A DNA stretch of 64,000 nt, taken from NCBI GenBank assembly GCA_026169815.1, contig JAPFDT010000052.1:1-64000 (forward strand). The letters run 5' to 3'. The position numbers and the translations under genes were made by a program. Source of the stretch: Pseudogracilibacillus sp. GTDB taxonomy: Bacteria; Bacillota; Bacilli; Bacillales; Amphibacillaceae. The notes under the pieces were generated by a model. The model did not search any database. It worked only from the letters and a program-made list of their open reading frames with translations, and had not been told where the DNA came from. Positions 12,133-22,225 of the stretch are shown one piece after another. Each line of letters opens with the position of its first letter. The first letter of the stretch is position 1.

Positions 12133-12933
12133 TTATTTAGTAAATCCATATGTAGCTAAAATTTCTTGGGCAACTTCTGAAGTCATAAAATCTAAAAACT
12201 GTTGGGCTTCTTCCTCGTAATTAGAATCTATCATTACTCCTGCTGGATACACAATTGGATCATGCATTGATTCATCCGCTTTTGCTAATACTTTTACTTG
12301 TTCTGAACTTAATGCATCACTTTCATAAACAAAACCTATTTCAGCATTACCAGTTTCAACATAAGTAAGCACTTGACGAACATCTTGTGCATAGACAATG
12401 TGCGATTCTAATTCTTCCCATTGATTAATCGACTTTAAAGATTCCTTTGTATATTCTCCAGCTGGTACACTTTCCGGCTTACCTACAGCTACATTTGTTA
12501 AGTCTTTTAAATCAATCTCAGGAAATGATCGATAGGCTAAATCTGAAGTGTCATGAGCAATTAACACTAACTTGTTGCCCGTCACATCTACTTTCGTTGC
12601 AGCGTCAATTAACTTTTCATCAATTAATATTTGAAGCCAGTTCTGATTAGCGGAAATAAATAAATCTACTGGAGCTCCTTGTTGAATTTGTTGCGCTAAC
12701 TTTCCAGAACCTCCAAAGTTAAATGTTAACGTTACATTATTTTCAGCTTCGTACATTTCCTGAATCTCTTCCATAGCATCCGTTAAGCTAGCTGCTGCGG
12801 ATATAAGTAATTCTGTTGTCTCTTCTGATGAGCTGTCATTTTCCTTTGTATCCTTTTGATTGTTAGTTGTACATGCAGTCAACAATATCATAAGTACGAC
12901 TAATAAAAATAATAATTTCTGCTGCATTGCCAT
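12133..12933 (-). CDS. modA: Molybdate ABC transporter substrate-binding lipoprotein
   Basis: Lipobox LLTAC; SAAASLTDAMEEI, FNFGGSGKLAQQIQQGAPVDLFISA. Confidence 0.93.
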   Translation of the reverse strand: MAMQQKLLFLLVVLMILLTACTTNNQKDTKENDSSSEETTELLISAAASLTDAMEEIQEMYEAENNVTLTFNFGGSGKLAQQIQQGAPVDLFISANQNWLQILIDEKLIDAATKVDVTGNKLVLIAHDTSDLAYRSFPEIDLKDLTNVAVGKPESVPAGEYTKESLKSINQWEELESHIVYAQDVRQVLTYVETGNAEIGFVYESDALSSEQVKVLAKADESMHDPIVYPAGVMIDSNYEEEAQQFLDFMTSEVAQEILATYGFTK

Positions 12934-12970
12934 TATTCACCTTTCACATGGAGAAACAATTAAAGTAAGT

Positions 12971-13010
12971 TATCTTTAGTTATAAGTAATTATAAGTAGT
13001 TATAACAAGT
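12971..13010. promoter_or_regulatory. Four 10-bp tandem repeats (candidate operator/iteron array) in modA/regulator intergenic region
   Basis: tatctttagt-tataagtaat-tataagtagt-tataacaagt, exact 10-bp period. Confidence 0.5.
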
Positions 13011-13110
13011 AAGTAAAGTGGATGTTTCATGACAATTTGAAACTAGCTATTAACAAACATAGGTGATTTAGTTTTTTCATGATAAACTTAAAATGTAGGA
13101 GGGATTACAA

Positions 13111-14010
13111 TTGCGAGATGATGATCTAACAACCGAAGAAGTAGCCGAACAATTAAAAGTTTCTAAACTAACCGTCTATGACTTAATCAAAAAGGGCGAA
13201 TTACTATCTTATCGAGTCGGAAGACAAATCCGTGTTGAACTAGAAGCACTAGATGCAGACAAAAACCAAAACAAGAGACAACAGTCACCTACAGTAGCAA
13301 CGACAAATTCATCACAAATGATTATTAGTGGACAAGATAGTAGTCTTGATGTTTTAGCGAAGCATTTAAATGAGTCAACTCCTACTTTACAATTTTTACG
13401 TTCATATATGGGCAGTTTAGATGGGCTCATCGCAATGTATCAAGATAAAGCAGATATCGTGAGTACTCACTTATTTGATGGAGAAACAGGCACCTACAGC
13501 CTTCCATATATACATAAAATTTTAGGTAGCAAATCATACATCGTCTTACATTTAATGAAAAGAAAAGCAGGATTGTTCGTCCAAAGTGGTAATCCTAAAA
13601 ATATTCATCATTGGGAAGATCTGCATCGCTCTGATCTTACGTTAGCCAATCGTGAAACAGGTGCTGGAGCTCGCGTGTTATTAGATGAACAATTACGTTT
13701 ACACAACATCAATCGCCAGCAAATTTCCGGTTATCATAACATTTATACAAGCCACCTTGATGTAGCAAGTCAAATTGCAAAAGACAAAGCAGATATCGGC
13801 ATAGGTAGTGAACAAGCCGCTAAAATGGCTAATGTAGATTTTATTGAAATGATAGAAGAAAGTTATGATTTAGTTGTATTAAAAACAGCTAAAAACAAGC
13901 AAGTTATTACCCAACTACAAGCCATTTTAAAAAGCGAATCTTTTTCTCATATGTTACAATCACTTAATTACAATGTTAGTCAAACAGGTCAGATTATCCA
14001 TGAACAATAA
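13111..14010 (+). CDS. Excisionase/MerR-type HTH fused to PBP-like ligand domain; YvgK-like probable molybdate-responsive regulator
   Basis: N-term LTTEEVAEQLKVSKLTVYDLIKKGELLSYRVGRQIRV; C-term periplasmic-binding-like domain; divergent from modABC; TTG start after GGAGGG. Confidence 0.8.
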   Translation: MRDDDLTTEEVAEQLKVSKLTVYDLIKKGELLSYRVGRQIRVELEALDADKNQNKRQQSPTVATTNSSQMIISGQDSSLDVLAKHLNESTPTLQFLRSYMGSLDGLIAMYQDKADIVSTHLFDGETGTYSLPYIHKILGSKSYIVLHLMKRKAGLFVQSGNPKNIHHWEDLHRSDLTLANRETGAGARVLLDEQLRLHNINRQQISGYHNIYTSHLDVASQIAKDKADIGIGSEQAAKMANVDFIEMIEESYDLVVLKTAKNKQVITQLQAILKSESFSHMLQSLNYNVSQTGQIIHEQ

Positions 14011-14062
14011 ATACACCCCAGAAATAGACTCCTTGCTATTTTCAGAGGTGTATTTATTTTAT
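14009..14062 (+). terminator. Rho-independent terminator after the HTH/PBP regulator
   Basis: AAATACACC ... GGTGTATTT-ATTTTAT. Confidence 0.7.
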
Positions 14063-14112
14063 ATTATTATTTGCATCAATTTCATCATAGTAAAATGAGT
14101 GGTAAAATTAAT

Positions 14113-15228
14113 TTATTTATTAAAATATCCCGAAATTGCATCAACGATTTTTTCAGCAGCATGACCATCACCATAAGGGTTCTTCGCTTGAGCCATTTCT
14201 TTATATGCTACATCATCAATCAACAATTCATTAGCAACATTAAAAATCGTCTGTGGATCTGTTCCGATTAACTTTAATGTTCCTGCTTCTACTCCTTCAG
14301 GACGCTCTGTCGTATCTCTTAACACAAGTACAGGTACACCAAGAGATGGAGCTTCTTCTTGAATACCACCGGAGTCTGTTAAAATCAATGTTGAATTCGC
14401 TGCTAAATTATGAAAATCTGTTACTTGTAACGGCTCTATCAAATCAATTCGGTCTGTTTGCCCTAATATCTCATTGGCAGCTTCTCGTACAACTGGATTT
14501 AAATGAACAGGATAGACCACATGAATATCTTCATGAGTTTGTACTAACTGTTTAATTGCTTGAAACATGTTCGTCAAGTTTTCCCCTAAATTCTCCCTCC
14601 GATGTGCCGTCATCAACACAAGACGGCGCTCACCTACTTTATCAAGAATTGGGTGTGAATAACCTTCATAAACAGTTGTCCTTAAAGCATCTATTGCCGT
14701 ATTACCAGTTACAAAAATAGTTTCTTCATCTTTATTTTCAGCAAGTAAATTTTCTTTGGCTCTTTCTGTCGGCGAGAAATGTAAATCAGCCATAACTCCC
14801 GTTAATTGCCGATTCAATTCTTCAGGAAATGGTGAATATTTATCCCACGTCCTTAGCCCAGCTTCAACATGTCCAATCGGGATCTGATTGTAATAAGCTG
14901 CTAAAGCGGCAGCAAACGTTGTACTCGTATCCCCATGTACTAAAATAATGTCAGGTGCCTCCTGTTGAATAACATCATCTAGTCCATTTAAAGCTGTTGT
15001 CATAATCTGTGCCAAGGATTGACTGCGTTTCATCATATTCAAATCATAATTAGGTCGAATGTTAAATATGTTCAACACTTGATCTAACATTTCTCTATGT
15101 TGTGCTGTCACCGCTACGACAGATTCGAATAATGCTTCTCTATTTTCTAACTCACGAATCAGAGGCGCCATTTTTATCGCTTCAGGTCTTGTTCCAAAAA
15201 TAGAAAGTACTTTGATTCGTTCGCCCAT
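14113..15228 (-). CDS. mnaA: UDP-N-acetylglucosamine 2-epimerase (non-hydrolysing)
   Basis: IFGTRPEAIKMAPLI, VHGDTSTTFAAALAAYY, ILTDSGGIQEEAPSLGVPVLVLRDTTERPEG. Confidence 0.95.
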   Translation of the reverse strand: MGERIKVLSIFGTRPEAIKMAPLIRELENREALFESVVAVTAQHREMLDQVLNIFNIRPNYDLNMMKRSQSLAQIMTTALNGLDDVIQQEAPDIILVHGDTSTTFAAALAAYYNQIPIGHVEAGLRTWDKYSPFPEELNRQLTGVMADLHFSPTERAKENLLAENKDEETIFVTGNTAIDALRTTVYEGYSHPILDKVGERRLVLMTAHRRENLGENLTNMFQAIKQLVQTHEDIHVVYPVHLNPVVREAANEILGQTDRIDLIEPLQVTDFHNLAANSTLILTDSGGIQEEAPSLGVPVLVLRDTTERPEGVEAGTLKLIGTDPQTIFNVANELLIDDVAYKEMAQAKNPYGDGHAAEKIVDAISGYFNK

Positions 15229-15242
15229 CTTATCGCCTCACT

Positions 15243-15872
15243 TTATTTCGTTCCGTATAAACGATCTCCTGCATCTCCTAATCCAGGTACAATATAGCCA
15301 TCTTCATTTAATGAATCATCTAATGCCCCTAAATATATATCGACATCTGGATGGTTTTCTTGAATTATTTTTATACCTTCTGGTGCAGCTACTAGACACA
15401 TTAGTTTGATTGATTTTGCTCCTCGTTTCTTGAGCGATTCAATCGCATCATTTGCTGATCCGCCAGTAGCAAGCATTGGATCAACGACAATTAAGATTCT
15501 ATCTTGAATGTCTGTCGGTAACTTTATGTAATACTCTACAGGTTGTAACGTTTCAGGATCACGATATAATCCAATGTGACCGACTTTAGCAGCTGGTAAC
15601 AATTGTAGTAATCCATCTACCATACCTAGCCCTGCACGTAAAATAGGAATGATTCCAATTTTCTTACCCGTTAATACTTGTGATTGGCATGTCGTAACAG
15701 GTGTTTGCACTTCTGTTTCTTTTACTGGCAAGTTGCGTGTAATCTCAAAGCCCATAAGCATGGATACTTCATCTACTAGTTCCCTAAATTGTTTCGTTCC
15801 TGTTTTTACATCGCGAATGTACGTTAATTTGTGTTGAATAAGTGGGTGATCTAAAATATGTAAATTGCCCAT
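15243..15872 (-). CDS. upp: Uracil phosphoribosyltransferase
   Basis: [57 protein letters not shown]. Confidence 0.97.
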   Translation of the reverse strand: MGNLHILDHPLIQHKLTYIRDVKTGTKQFRELVDEVSMLMGFEITRNLPVKETEVQTPVTTCQSQVLTGKKIGIIPILRAGLGMVDGLLQLLPAAKVGHIGLYRDPETLQPVEYYIKLPTDIQDRILIVVDPMLATGGSANDAIESLKKRGAKSIKLMCLVAAPEGIKIIQENHPDVDIYLGALDDSLNEDGYIVPGLGDAGDRLYGTK

Positions 15873-15986
15873 TTATATCATTCCTTTCTTGTGTATCATT
15901 TTATAATAAATAACATTGTTCTAATCATATTAAAATAAAAACATAGTAAACATAAACTACGACGTAAAAAATATAATTTAGTGTTA

Positions 15987-16122
15987 GGCATTTTGTCTCT
16001 ACGGGTCGTTTCTTTCCGTGGGCACGGCCTCAACTCCTGTAGCAACACTACCGTGTTGCTACAGGGATTTTCGGACTCGTGCTGTTCCCACAGGAGTAAA
16101 CGACCCTCCGCTCCAAATTGCC
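15987..16122 (-). repeat. Dispersed intergenic structured repeat, copy B (upp-glyA gap)
   Basis: Reverse complement aligns with copy A; terminal stem GGGTCGTT/AACGACCC, outer stem GGCAATTTG/CAAAATGCC, central 13-bp hairpin CCTGTAGCAACAC/GTGTTGCTACAGG. Confidence 0.85.
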
Positions 16123-16467
16123 AAGATTAAAAGTGGAGATATCTAATAGCTCTCTTTTTTTCTAAAGGTTATGAGAGTAAATTTAATATCATATTCTAAA
16201 ATATACATTTACAGTTTACATTGTATATACTTACATCTTTAAGAATCTAAATAAAGTCACTGAAAAAGTGTCTTTAATAAATGAATCTACAAACAGCAAA
16301 TAGCTTTTTCAGCTCAGTGGATAGCGTAATATTTTATTACGTCGCATTTTCTGTCTTATCTGCTTCTTCATCATACTATGTTCTAATATTTAAATGTCAT
16401 ACGTTTATTATACTACAAAATGAGACGTTTTTTTATGATTTTTTTAGGTTTTTGAATAATTTTCGTG

Positions 16468-16501
16468 AAAAAACACCCTATCTATTCAAGGGTGTTTTTT
16501 A
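16468..16501 (-). terminator. Terminator after glyA
   Basis: AAAAAACACCCT-atctattca-AGGGTGTTTTTT. Confidence 0.85.
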
Positions 16502-17737
16502 TTACGCATATAATGGGAACTTATTCGTTAACTCTGTTACCCGTTTAGATGCTTCTGCTAACTTAGTTTCATCTTCTAAATTATTTAACGTTAAAACGAT
16601 AATCTCAGCAACTTCTTTCATTTCAGCTTCTGTAAAGCCACGAGTTGTTACTGCTGCTGTACCAACACGAACACCGCTCGTCACAAATGGACTTTCTTTA
16701 TCAAAAGGTATCGTGTTTTTATTCGTTGTAATGCCAATTTTATCTAACGCTTCTTCAGCAACTTTTCCTGTTAAACCTAACTTAGAAACATCAAGTAACA
16801 ATAAATGGTTGTCTGATCCACCAGATACAATACGAATTCCGCCAGCTGTTAAGCCTTCACCTAATGCTTGCGTGTTAGCAATAATTTGTTTTGCATATGC
16901 TTTGAAATCATCAGCTAAAGCTTCTTTAAATGACGTCGCTTTCGCTGCGATAACGTGCATTAATGGACCACCTTGGATACCTGGGAAAACTTGTTTATCA
17001 ATAATTTTAGCATAATCTTCTTTACAAATAATCATTCCACCACGTGGACCTCTTAATGTTTTGTGAGTTGTTGTTGTGACAAAATCACTGTAAGGTACTG
17101 GGTTATCATGATAACCCCCTGCTACTAATCCTGCAATATGTGCCATATCAACAAATAAATACGCATCTACTTCATCTGCAATTTCACGGAATTTCGCAAA
17201 GTCGATTTTACGAGAGTACGCACTTGCCCCAGCAACAATCATTTTAGGCTTTACTTCTTTTGCCCGTGCTAAAATTGCATCATAATCAAGTAACTCTGTT
17301 TCTGGATCTACCCCATACTCAACAAAATTAAATAATTTACCACTGAAGTTTACTGGACTACCATGCGTTAAATGTCCACCATGACTTAAGTTCATACCTA
17401 AAACTGTATCTCCTGGCTCTAAAACAGAAAAATATACCGCCATATTTGCCTGAGCTCCAGAGTGAGGTTGAACGTTAATGTGTTCACCGCCAAATAATTC
17501 TTTCGCTCGGTCACGTGCTAAGTCTTCCGCAACGTCTACATATTCACATCCACCATAATATCTTCTTCCAGGATAACCTTCTGCATATTTATTCGTTAAT
17601 ACAGAACCTGCTGCTTCCATTACTGCCTCGGAAACAAAGTTTTCTGAAGCGATAAGTTCGATGTTGTTTTGTTGACGTCCTCTTTCCGCTTCAATTGCAT
17701 CAAATAATTCACGATCTGCTTGTTTTAAATGGTCCAT
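16502..17737 (-). CDS. glyA: Serine hydroxymethyltransferase
   Basis: [35 protein letters not shown]; start at [11 protein letters not shown] with upstream AGGAGG preferred over ORF start 17815. Confidence 0.96.
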   Translation of the reverse strand: MDHLKQADRELFDAIEAERGRQQNNIELIASENFVSEAVMEAAGSVLTNKYAEGYPGRRYYGGCEYVDVAEDLARDRAKELFGGEHINVQPHSGAQANMAVYFSVLEPGDTVLGMNLSHGGHLTHGSPVNFSGKLFNFVEYGVDPETELLDYDAILARAKEVKPKMIVAGASAYSRKIDFAKFREIADEVDAYLFVDMAHIAGLVAGGYHDNPVPYSDFVTTTTHKTLRGPRGGMIICKEDYAKIIDKQVFPGIQGGPLMHVIAAKATSFKEALADDFKAYAKQIIANTQALGEGLTAGGIRIVSGGSDNHLLLLDVSKLGLTGKVAEEALDKIGITTNKNTIPFDKESPFVTSGVRVGTAAVTTRGFTEAEMKEVAEIIVLTLNNLEDETKLAEASKRVTELTNKFPLYA

Positions 17738-17832
17738 TTGCTTTTCGTTCCTCCTAAATAAATCAATGTCTTCTATATCATACCAAAAAAGGCTGAATTT
17801 TGACACAAAAGTCATACAACTACTGTTACATT

Positions 17833-18393
17833 TTACATTTCATACTGTGCGCGTGCGCCGCCGATCAACTTCGGTCGTGTTCTTGCTAACGTAATCTGCG
17901 CACTTCCTATTTGTCTTTTTTCAAAACGAATTGGTACCGCGACTTGATGTAAATGCATACCAATCATCGTTCCACCTATATCAATTCCAGCGTCAGCTTT
18001 TACATCTTCTACAACAACTGCATCCGTAAAATGACGATAAGCATAAGTCGACATAGATCCACCTGCATCTCGAACAGGAACAACCGTTACTTCCGTTAAA
18101 TCATGTTGTTTCTGTGTAGATTTTTCCATTACTAGTGCGCGGTTCAAATGTTCACAACATTGATACACTAAGTGAACGTTCCTTTTTTTATTTAATTGTT
18201 GAAATGAGTTGAAGAGTATTTCAGCAATTTCATCACTTCCTGAAGTTCCGATATCTTTGCCGGCAACTTCACTTGTCGAACACCCGATGACAAAGACGTC
18301 CCCTTCCTTCAGATCATCACGTTTTATCCATTCTGCTACAACATTGTCGACATCTTCTTTTATTTGTCGAAGTAAGTCGCTCATTTCAAACAC
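17833..18393 (-). CDS. ywlG: YwlG family protein (TIGR01440/DUF436)
   Basis: Position between rpiB and glyA and sequence [17 protein letters not shown]...[15 protein letters not shown]. Confidence 0.85.
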   Translation of the reverse strand: MFEMSDLLRQIKEDVDNVVAEWIKRDDLKEGDVFVIGCSTSEVAGKDIGTSGSDEIAEILFNSFQQLNKKRNVHLVYQCCEHLNRALVMEKSTQKQHDLTEVTVVPVRDAGGSMSTYAYRHFTDAVVVEDVKADAGIDIGGTMIGMHLHQVAVPIRFEKRQIGSAQITLARTRPKLIGGARAQYEM

Positions 18394-18411
18394 CTCATTT
18401 ATATTATTTCT

Positions 18412-18870
18412 TTACTTTTTAAATACTTTATCTTCATATGTCGTTATTTTATCGATTCGATTTTGGTGACGTCCGCCTTCAAATTCTGTCGTGAGCCAAG
18501 TATGAATAATCTCTCTTGCTAAACCTGGTCCAATAACACGTTCGCCCATTGCAAGGACATTGGAGTCATTGTGTAGACGAGTTGATTTCGCTGAAAAAAC
18601 ATCATGCGTTAAAGCACAGCGAATACCTTTTACTTTATTCGCTGACATGGAAATTCCAATCCCTGTTCCACAAATAAAAATTCCTCGATCAAACTCACCG
18701 TTAACGATACGTTCTGCTGCCGATAAACCATAATCTGGATAATCAACAGATGTTGTACAATCAGGTCCAGCATCTTCATACTCGTAACCTAGTTCGTCCA
18801 AAACTTCTTTCGCTACATTCCTTAACACCATACCTGCGTGATCTCCTGTAATAATTACTTTCATCGCCAT
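18412..18870 (-). CDS. rpiB: Ribose-5-phosphate isomerase B
   Basis: DHAGMVLRN, GIFICGTGIGISMSANKVKGIRCAL. Confidence 0.95.
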   Translation of the reverse strand: MAMKVIITGDHAGMVLRNVAKEVLDELGYEYEDAGPDCTTSVDYPDYGLSAAERIVNGEFDRGIFICGTGIGISMSANKVKGIRCALTHDVFSAKSTRLHNDSNVLAMGERVIGPGLAREIIHTWLTTEFEGGRHQNRIDKITTYEDKVFKK

Positions 18871-18926
18871 CGCTCCTTTAGGTTATTATAAGCTTCTTCT
18901 TTGTAGTTGCTTCATCTATTTAGTTA

Positions 18927-19373
18927 TTATAGTTTTTTTATCAATTTAGTAATATATTTTTGCAATTGTTCTTTTGTATCTCGATACACTTCAATCGATT
19001 GTCCAAATGGATCAGCAATATCAACTGATACAGTATCTGCTACATTATTCTCTGATTCGACATATTGTATTAATGGAAATGTTTTATCCTCATACCCTGG
19101 AAAATGTACATCTAACAACATTTTGTGACTTAATGTCATCGTTAATACGATATCTGCCCACGATAATAATTCTGGGGTCACAATAGCCGCTGCATGATCA
19201 ATTAAAAAATCATCCTCTTTTAATACCGCTACTGTATTTGGATTTGCCACACTACCATTACTTGCATAAATACCCGCAGATTTCACTTGTAAACTCGGAG
19301 CCTGATCTTTTAATAAAGCGGCTGCCATCGGACTACGACATGTATTACCTGTACAAACAAAAAGTACATTCAT
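18927..19373 (-). CDS. ywlE: Low-MW protein tyrosine/arginine phosphatase (YwlE family)
   Basis: MNVLFVCTGNTCRSPMAAALLKD, DPFGQ. Confidence 0.9.
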   Translation of the reverse strand: MNVLFVCTGNTCRSPMAAALLKDQAPSLQVKSAGIYASNGSVANPNTVAVLKEDDFLIDHAAAIVTPELLSWADIVLTMTLSHKMLLDVHFPGYEDKTFPLIQYVESENNVADTVSVDIADPFGQSIEVYRDTKEQLQKYITKLIKKL

Positions 19374-19430
19374 ATTTATCCCTCTTTATATTTATTACTT
19401 ACCATGTTTCGTACTGTGATTACTTTTATT

Positions 19431-19991
19431 CTAATAGAAAATAAAGGCTAAGCCAATAAAATACATTATTACCCCGCCTAACATCTCACTATATCTTCCT
19501 GTTGTTGCCCGTACTTTTTTACCTAATAACATTCCTATCCATGCCATTACCATCGAACAACAACCAAATGTAATCATAATCATAAATGGACCTACATCCA
19601 TAACTCCTATACTAAAACCCGCCGGAAAACTATCAATACTGACGAAGAAAGCTACGACAAAAATCGTCCATCCTTGTGGTGGAGGAGCATTGTACGACTT
19701 TTCTTGCATAGCAGAGAAAAACATATGTGTCCCTAGAGCAATAAAAATAAATCCACTTGTTAATTCTGTGATAAAGGTTATTTGTTCTGAAACAAAATGA
19801 CCGATAAACATACCAATTAAGGGTAGGACAACATGCAAAGCACCAATTATAAAGCCAATCATCGCTATTCTTTTTAATCGTAAATTTTGCATACCAAAAC
19901 TTAAACTAACTGAAAAAGCATCCATACTTAAAGCAAGCGCCATAACCCAAACCGATAGCAAAACATTTATCTGTTCCATAAACATTAGCAT
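19431..19991 (-). CDS. mntP: Manganese efflux pump MntP
   Basis: ALALSMDAFSVSLSFGM, SIDSFPAGFSIG. Confidence 0.9.
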   Translation of the reverse strand: MLMFMEQINVLLSVWVMALALSMDAFSVSLSFGMQNLRLKRIAMIGFIIGALHVVLPLIGMFIGHFVSEQITFITELTSGFIFIALGTHMFFSAMQEKSYNAPPPQGWTIFVVAFFVSIDSFPAGFSIGVMDVGPFMIMITFGCCSMVMAWIGMLLGKKVRATTGRYSEMLGGVIMYFIGLAFIFY

Positions 19992-20052
19992 CCCCTTTGC
20001 AGTTGCTTGTACACTTTATGCAAAGGAATAGTCGTTTATGAAATCAGCTTTT

Positions 20053-21015
20053 TTATTTTACAGTTGTTGCCGCCTGGCTTAAACGGTCCATTATAATTGG
20101 TGAGGGAAATACTGTACTAATAACAATATCAACTTCTGATTTATTTAAAGAACGTAAAATATCGTATAAGTTATGTGCCATCTCTTCTTCTTGATTACCT
20201 AGTATATATTCTTTAACGATACTTTTATGTGCATAATAGTGTTTATAAGGCACAATCACACCAATTCGATTATTGTTACTTGTTTCTTTTTGAATCAGCT
20301 CGTTAAATTCCATTTCTGAATGAGCTATATAAAGCGGGACATCAGGTGTATAATGTTTGTATTTATGACTATTTGCCGTTACATGAGGTGCTATTTGACA
20401 CGCTCCTACAACAGATTCGATTTGATTCGCTGTAATCATACCAGAACGTAAAATAATGGGGATTTCTCCAGTACAATCTACAACAGTTGATTCTAATCCA
20501 TAATTTGTTGCCCCGCCATCAACAATTGCCGCTATTTTACCATCTAAATCTTCTACCACGTGTTTTGCTGTCGTTGGACTTGGCCTCCCTGAAACATTAG
20601 CACTTGGCGCCGCAATTGGTAATGCTGACTGCTCAAGGATAGCTAGAGCAATCGGATGATTTGGAATTCTAACACCGACCGTTGGTAAATTAGCTGATAC
20701 AGATGTAGCAACTTTATTAGCACTCGGCAATATATACGTAATGGGCCCTGGTGAAAATACATCGATTAATTGATCGACATAAGCTGGTATGCTCTCTACT
20801 AACATATACAACGCTTTTTTCGATGCGACGAGGGCATTAAGTGGGTTATCGTTAGGACGGCCTTTGGCGCGAAAGATTTTTTGTACAGCTTCTTCATCTA
20901 ACGCATTTGCTCCTAATCCATAAACCGTTTCAGTTGGAAAAGCGACCACTTCTCCTTCTTGAATAAGTTTAACTGCTTCATCTATTCCACTTCTATCAGT
21001 TATGACTGTTTTCAT
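20053..21015 (-). CDS. ywlC: L-threonylcarbamoyladenylate synthase (Sua5/YwlC)
   Basis: GEVVAFPTETVYGLGANALDEEAVQKIFRAKGRPNDNPL; C-terminal Sua5 domain; ATG at 21015 with GGGAG upstream. Confidence 0.93.
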   Translation of the reverse strand: MKTVITDRSGIDEAVKLIQEGEVVAFPTETVYGLGANALDEEAVQKIFRAKGRPNDNPLNALVASKKALYMLVESIPAYVDQLIDVFSPGPITYILPSANKVATSVSANLPTVGVRIPNHPIALAILEQSALPIAAPSANVSGRPSPTTAKHVVEDLDGKIAAIVDGGATNYGLESTVVDCTGEIPIILRSGMITANQIESVVGACQIAPHVTANSHKYKHYTPDVPLYIAHSEMEFNELIQKETSNNNRIGVIVPYKHYYAHKSIVKEYILGNQEEEMAHNLYDILRSLNKSEVDIVISTVFPSPIIMDRLSQAATTVK

Positions 21016-21063
21016 CTCTAACTCCCTCATTTCTATGTATATTTTAGACGATATAACCATGAA

Positions 21064-21095
21064 AAAAAAGCTTGTACACTTATACAAGCTTTTTT
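21064..21095 (-). terminator. Rho-independent terminator
   Basis: AAAAAAGCTTGTA-cactta-TACAAGCTTTTTT. Confidence 0.8.
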
Positions 21096-21101
21096 ATTAA
21101 T

Positions 21102-21515
21102 TTAAGAGCATATACTATATGTCCACCAATGGCCTTTATCATTATCAATTGCTATTGCGGCAGTCTCCTCAGATTGTAATGAAAAAGAAAGTGATGCTAA
21201 TAACAAATCTGTTACTGGTTGTTCACTATGTGCATAAATAACTTTAGCCTGCTTTTGTTCAGCAATCGTTAAGACCTTCTCAACTATGCGCGGCAACTTT
21301 ACCGCTTCTTGTTGAATAACATAGAGTTGTTTTAACCAAAACGAATCGTCACCAATTGGTTCTAGAGAAAAACAACCAATAATTTTATCAGCACATTCTA
21401 CTACAAAGCCATTTTTAAGCAACGTAGCTAGGTCTATATCATGATTATGCTGTAAAAACTGCTCCAATTGATATGTCGTGACTTGCGACGCTTCCATCAC
21501 ATTCATCTCATTCAC
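21102..21515 (-). CDS. GNAT-like protein at the ywlB position
   Basis: Weak GNAT-like features (IIGCFSLEPI..WLKQLYVIQQ) and synteny; low-similarity assignment. Confidence 0.5.
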   Translation of the reverse strand: MNEMNVMEASQVTTYQLEQFLQHNHDIDLATLLKNGFVVECADKIIGCFSLEPIGDDSFWLKQLYVIQQEAVKLPRIVEKVLTIAEQKQAKVIYAHSEQPVTDLLLASLSFSLQSEETAAIAIDNDKGHWWTYSICS

Positions 21516-21561
21516 CTCAATAACTATATTCTTCTATTATGCTATGTCGTTTTAATAGATA

Positions 21562-22161
21562 TTATGATAAGCCTAGCCAATCAAATAAAAAGAATCGTAC
21601 TTCCACTTCAGCTTCCTCTTCTTCTTGTTGACGCAATGCTTGGTCTGCTGCTTCATCAGCTTCATCCTCTTGATCTTCATCCTCCGAAAAATCTAAAAAA
21701 CACAACGGTGGAAAAAGCACACACCACCAATTTTGGCCAACACCATCACCTAAGGTAATTAACACAGCTTCATATTCTCCTGCTGGATAAAGGTAGTTTC
21801 CATATATTTTAGTAGGAAATTCTACGTTAGGACGATATTTTACAGAATAAGTTGGGTCAACTTGCTCTTCCTTTAATGTTTCTTCGACTATGCTTTCTAT
21901 TTCAGGTACATGTTCACGAATTGTGTGACGTGCTTCTTTAATATTATCTATTGTTGCAACAAGCTCATTAATATAGTTATTAACTTCATCTCGAACTAAC
22001 AATTTAATGCGTTGATCTTCTTCATTATCACTATTAGCTAAAATGCGCAGTCGAATTGCCTCATCTGGAATCATCTCCGTTTTTGCAGATGTCGCTGTTT
22101 CTGATAATGGAGGTAATAAAATAAATATAATAATAAATAAAAATGCTATTCCTTTTCTCAT
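21562..22161 (-). CDS. spoIIR: Stage II sporulation protein R
   Basis: IPDEAIRLRILANSDNEEDQRIKLLVRDEVNNYI; CVLFPPLCFLDF; located next to prmC-prfA. Confidence 0.9.
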   Translation of the reverse strand: MRKGIAFLFIIIFILLPPLSETATSAKTEMIPDEAIRLRILANSDNEEDQRIKLLVRDEVNNYINELVATIDNIKEARHTIREHVPEIESIVEETLKEEQVDPTYSVKYRPNVEFPTKIYGNYLYPAGEYEAVLITLGDGVGQNWWCVLFPPLCFLDFSEDEDQEDEADEAADQALRQQEEEEAEVEVRFFLFDWLGLS

Positions 22162-22225
22162 CGTATCTCCCCGCCCATCTCTTTTTCATTTACAGTATGG
22201 GCAGAAATAAAATATTTAAACGATG

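Noticed and set aside
16281-17015. 244-aa plus-strand ORF
   Set aside because: Antisense shadow of glyA and its 3' region; composition and overlap show it is not a real gene.
19992-20052. yybP-ykoY manganese riboswitch upstream of mntP
   Set aside because: The gap to the preceding gene is about 60 bp and lacks the conserved riboswitch motifs.
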